DNA of 5,948 nt from Candidatus Cloacimonadota bacterium (GTDB lineage Bacteria > Cloacimonadota > Cloacimonadia > Cloacimonadales > WRIO01). Shown piece by piece: positions 4,523 through 5,948 of this stretch. Position 1 is the first letter of the stretch; each line of letters opens with the position of its first letter. The notes under the pieces were generated by a model. That model worked only from the letters and a program-made list of their open reading frames with translations, was not told where the DNA came from and made no database searches. The DNA lies in contig JALNXV010000233.1 in NCBI GenBank assembly GCA_023230175.1, positions 1-5,948 on the forward strand. Direction: 5' to 3'. The translations under genes were made by a program, and so were the position numbers.

Positions 4523-5526
4523 TGAATTATATTGGATCAAAACATAAACTTTCTGATTTTATTAACAAAACAATTCATTCTGTCGTTGGTGAAAATTTAT
4601 CAAACAAAGTATTTTGTGATTTGTTTGCCGGAACAGGCATAATTGGCAGAAATTTTAAAAATAAAGTTAAAAAAGTAATATCAAATGATTTTGAATATTA
4701 TAGCTATGTCTTAAATAAAAATTATATTGAAAACCATTTCCCTATTATAGACAAGTTAAAATATATAGAAAAACTAAACAATATCGGCTTAAAAGAAGGT
4801 ATTATTTATAACAATTATTGTTATGGAAGTGGCAGTAATAGACAATATTTTTCAGATGAAAATGGGAAAAAAATTGATGCTATTAGACAACAAATTGAAA
4901 AATGGAAAGTAACCTCAAAAATTAGCAATAATTTATATTATTTTTTACTTGCAAGCTTGCTTGAAAGTGCAGATAAAATAGCAAATACCGCATCAGTGTA
5001 TGGTGCATTTTTAAAGCATTTAAAAAAAACTGCTCAAAACCGGTTAATACTTGAACCTGCAGAATATTCTGTAAACAATAATAATCACGTAGTATTTAAT
5101 GAAGATAGCAATGTATTAATAAAAAATATCGAAGGTGACATCTTATATCTTGACCCACCTTATAATTCTAGACAATACGGAGCAAATTATCATTTATTAA
5201 ACACTATTGCCAAATATGACATTTTTATTCCAAAAGGTATAACAGGATTACGAAATTACAATAAATCTCTATTTTGTAGTAAAGCTACTGTTCATAAAGT
5301 TTTCGAGGATTTAATAAAAAACGCCAAATTTAATTTCATCTTATTAAGTTATAATAATGAAGGATTAATGGCTGTTAACGACATACAAGAAATAATGAAA
5401 AAATATGGCAAATATTCTTTAGAAGTTACAAACTATCAAAGATTTAGAGCTGACAAAGAAGCTAATAGAACTCACAAAGCAAACAAAACGCAAGAATATC
5501 TACATATCTTAGAAAAATATTATTAA
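4522..5526 (+). CDS. D12-class N6-adenine DNA methyltransferase
   Basis: The 334-residue protein should methylate N6 of adenine in the target, using S-adenosylmethionine. It carries the hallmarks of the alpha/D12 class (MethyltransfD12, Dam-like): MNYIGSKHKL at residues 1-10 (motif X), DLFAGTGIIG at 33-42 (motif I), ISNDFE at 53-58, DPPYNSRQYG at 211-220 (motif IV, catalytic DPPY), and LLSYNNEGL at 274-282. The DPPYNSRQYGANYHLL form is more like the methyltransferases of FokI- and NlaIII-type systems than like Dam itself. The variable region at about 90-180 probably reads the target. Length is within the usual 270-350. Motif X at residue 1 confirms the start. AAGGA at 4511-4515 precedes it by 6 bases, and its ATG overlaps the nuclease stop by one base. 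It is the last gene of the operon and unrelated to the first methyltransferase, which suggests one enzyme per strand of an asymmetric site. Confidence 0.93.
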   Translation: MNYIGSKHKLSDFINKTIHSVVGENLSNKVFCDLFAGTGIIGRNFKNKVKKVISNDFEYYSYVLNKNYIENHFPIIDKLKYIEKLNNIGLKEGIIYNNYCYGSGSNRQYFSDENGKKIDAIRQQIEKWKVTSKISNNLYYFLLASLLESADKIANTASVYGAFLKHLKKTAQNRLILEPAEYSVNNNNHVVFNEDSNVLIKNIEGDILYLDPPYNSRQYGANYHLLNTIAKYDIFIPKGITGLRNYNKSLFCSKATVHKVFEDLIKNAKFNFILLSYNNEGLMAVNDIQEIMKKYGKYSLEVTNYQRFRADKEANRTHKANKTQEYLHILEKYY

Positions 5527-5614
5527 TATATATTAAGATTCTCCAATACACAAAATGCTATTTTTCAAGCTTCAATCTTGTAGTGAATATATTTATTGAA
5601 ATTCTTGCAATATA

Positions 5615-5636
5615 GTGCAAGCAAGGATGCTCGCAC
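5615..5636. repeat. 9-bp hairpin downstream of the operon
   Basis: GTGCAAGCA at 5615-5623 pairs with TGCTCGCAC at 5628-5636 with one mismatch around an AGGA loop. CTTGCA at 5604-5609 can alternatively pair with TGCAAG at 5616-5621. It lies 89 bases after the last operon stop. The following bases (AACATAATTATTC) are not a T-tract, so it may be another intergenic repeat rather than the operon terminator. Confidence 0.5.
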
Positions 5637-5731
5637 AACATAATTATTCAACAGTCTTTAATATTTTGATTTTGTGTCCATATTTTAACAATATGTCCAA
5701 CTTAATAATATAGAAGATTGATTTTTATAAG

Positions 5732-5948
5732 TTAATTTTCAATATGAAATATTTGAATATTATGGTTATCAGGGTTAAAAATTAAATTTTGATTTGTGTT
5801 ATCTTGATGGAATATGTTAAATTTATCTTGATTTTGTGGATTATAAATAAAAAAATATCCATATTGATTTGTTCTGATATTTTTTTTTATGTTAGAGGAA
5901 TTTTCTGAAATAACGGTTAACGGTAAAGGTCTTCCTTGTTTTACTAAT
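5732..5948 (-). CDS. C-terminal end of an unidentified protein (partial)
   Basis: On the minus strand a frame enters from the right edge and stays open for 71 codons before TAA (plus positions 5732-5734). This is unusually long for chance in such AT-rich DNA, where stop codons are frequent. The peptide begins LVKQGRPLPLTVIS, contains NQYGYFFIYNP (27-37) and ends with IQIFHIEN. It has 14 Asn and 7 Gln in 71 residues and no Met, so the start lies outside the window. The GRPLPLTV ... GYFFIY spacing is loosely like a small beta-sandwich of the carboxypeptidase-regulatory kind, but that is a guess. It converges on the restriction-modification operon, with a 205-base gap. Confidence 0.55.
   Translation of the reverse strand, partial: LVKQGRPLPLTVISENSSNIKKNIRTNQYGYFFIYNPQNQDKFNIFHQDNTNQNLIFNPDNHNIQIFHIEN

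Noticed and set aside
2829..5526. Type I, Type III or BREX/DISARM-type defence system
   Set aside because: No helicase, specificity subunit, PglZ or other large component is present. The three genes are sufficient for a Type II system.
4522..5526. Orphan Dam-type housekeeping methyltransferase
   Set aside because: Its coupled position behind the nuclease and its DPPYNSRQYG form fit a restriction-modification partner rather than Dam.
1..5948. tRNA, rRNA or riboswitch genes
   Set aside because: No cloverleaf, conserved rRNA segment or known riboswitch core was seen on either strand by eye. A covariance-model scan was not possible.

Overview
The window is very AT-rich bacterial DNA using the standard code, with Shine-Dalgarno sites of the AAGGAG type and many short palindromes between genes. 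Together with a 162-residue protein carrying an SGRFGNLIFY-type motif, this points to an uncultivated Gram-negative lineage of the Cloacimonadota / Bacteroidota-Chlorobi kind. That placement is tentative and rests on style, not on a marker gene.

Layout. Bases 1-60 may be the last 19 codons of a plus-strand gene. Bases 61-683 are non-coding and dense in perfect or near-perfect inverted repeats. At 684-1526 lies a plus-strand gene for an exported DUF5694 (TraB/ChaN-like) protein. Bases 1527-1945 are again non-coding with dispersed inverted repeats. A minus-strand gene at 1946-2434 encodes a small protein of unknown function. A 394-base divergent intergenic region follows, holding a minus-strand promoter candidate, a duplicated T-rich 10-mer, a stable hairpin and three AT-rich dyads in front of the next operon. 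Bases 2829-5526 are a tight three-gene plus-strand operon. Bases 5527-5731 are non-coding, and 5732-5948 is the C-terminal end of a minus-strand gene that runs off the right edge.

The core of the window is the operon at 2829-5526, a complete restriction-modification system in the order methyltransferase - nuclease - methyltransferase. The first enzyme has FMGSGTT and HPPY motifs (N4-cytosine/N6-adenine amino-methyltransferase). The second protein, unrecognised by family, carries a D-x8-D-Q-K arrangement expected of a PD-(D/E)xK nuclease. The third is a D12-class N6-adenine methyltransferase with DPPYNSRQYG. Each junction is a one-base TAATG overlap, so translation is probably coupled. Two unrelated methyltransferases around one nuclease is the usual solution for a non-palindromic recognition site, where each strand needs its own enzyme, so a Type IIS-like specificity is the leading inference. 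No controller (C) gene, specificity subunit or helicase is visible. The nuclease is the most likely novelty here.
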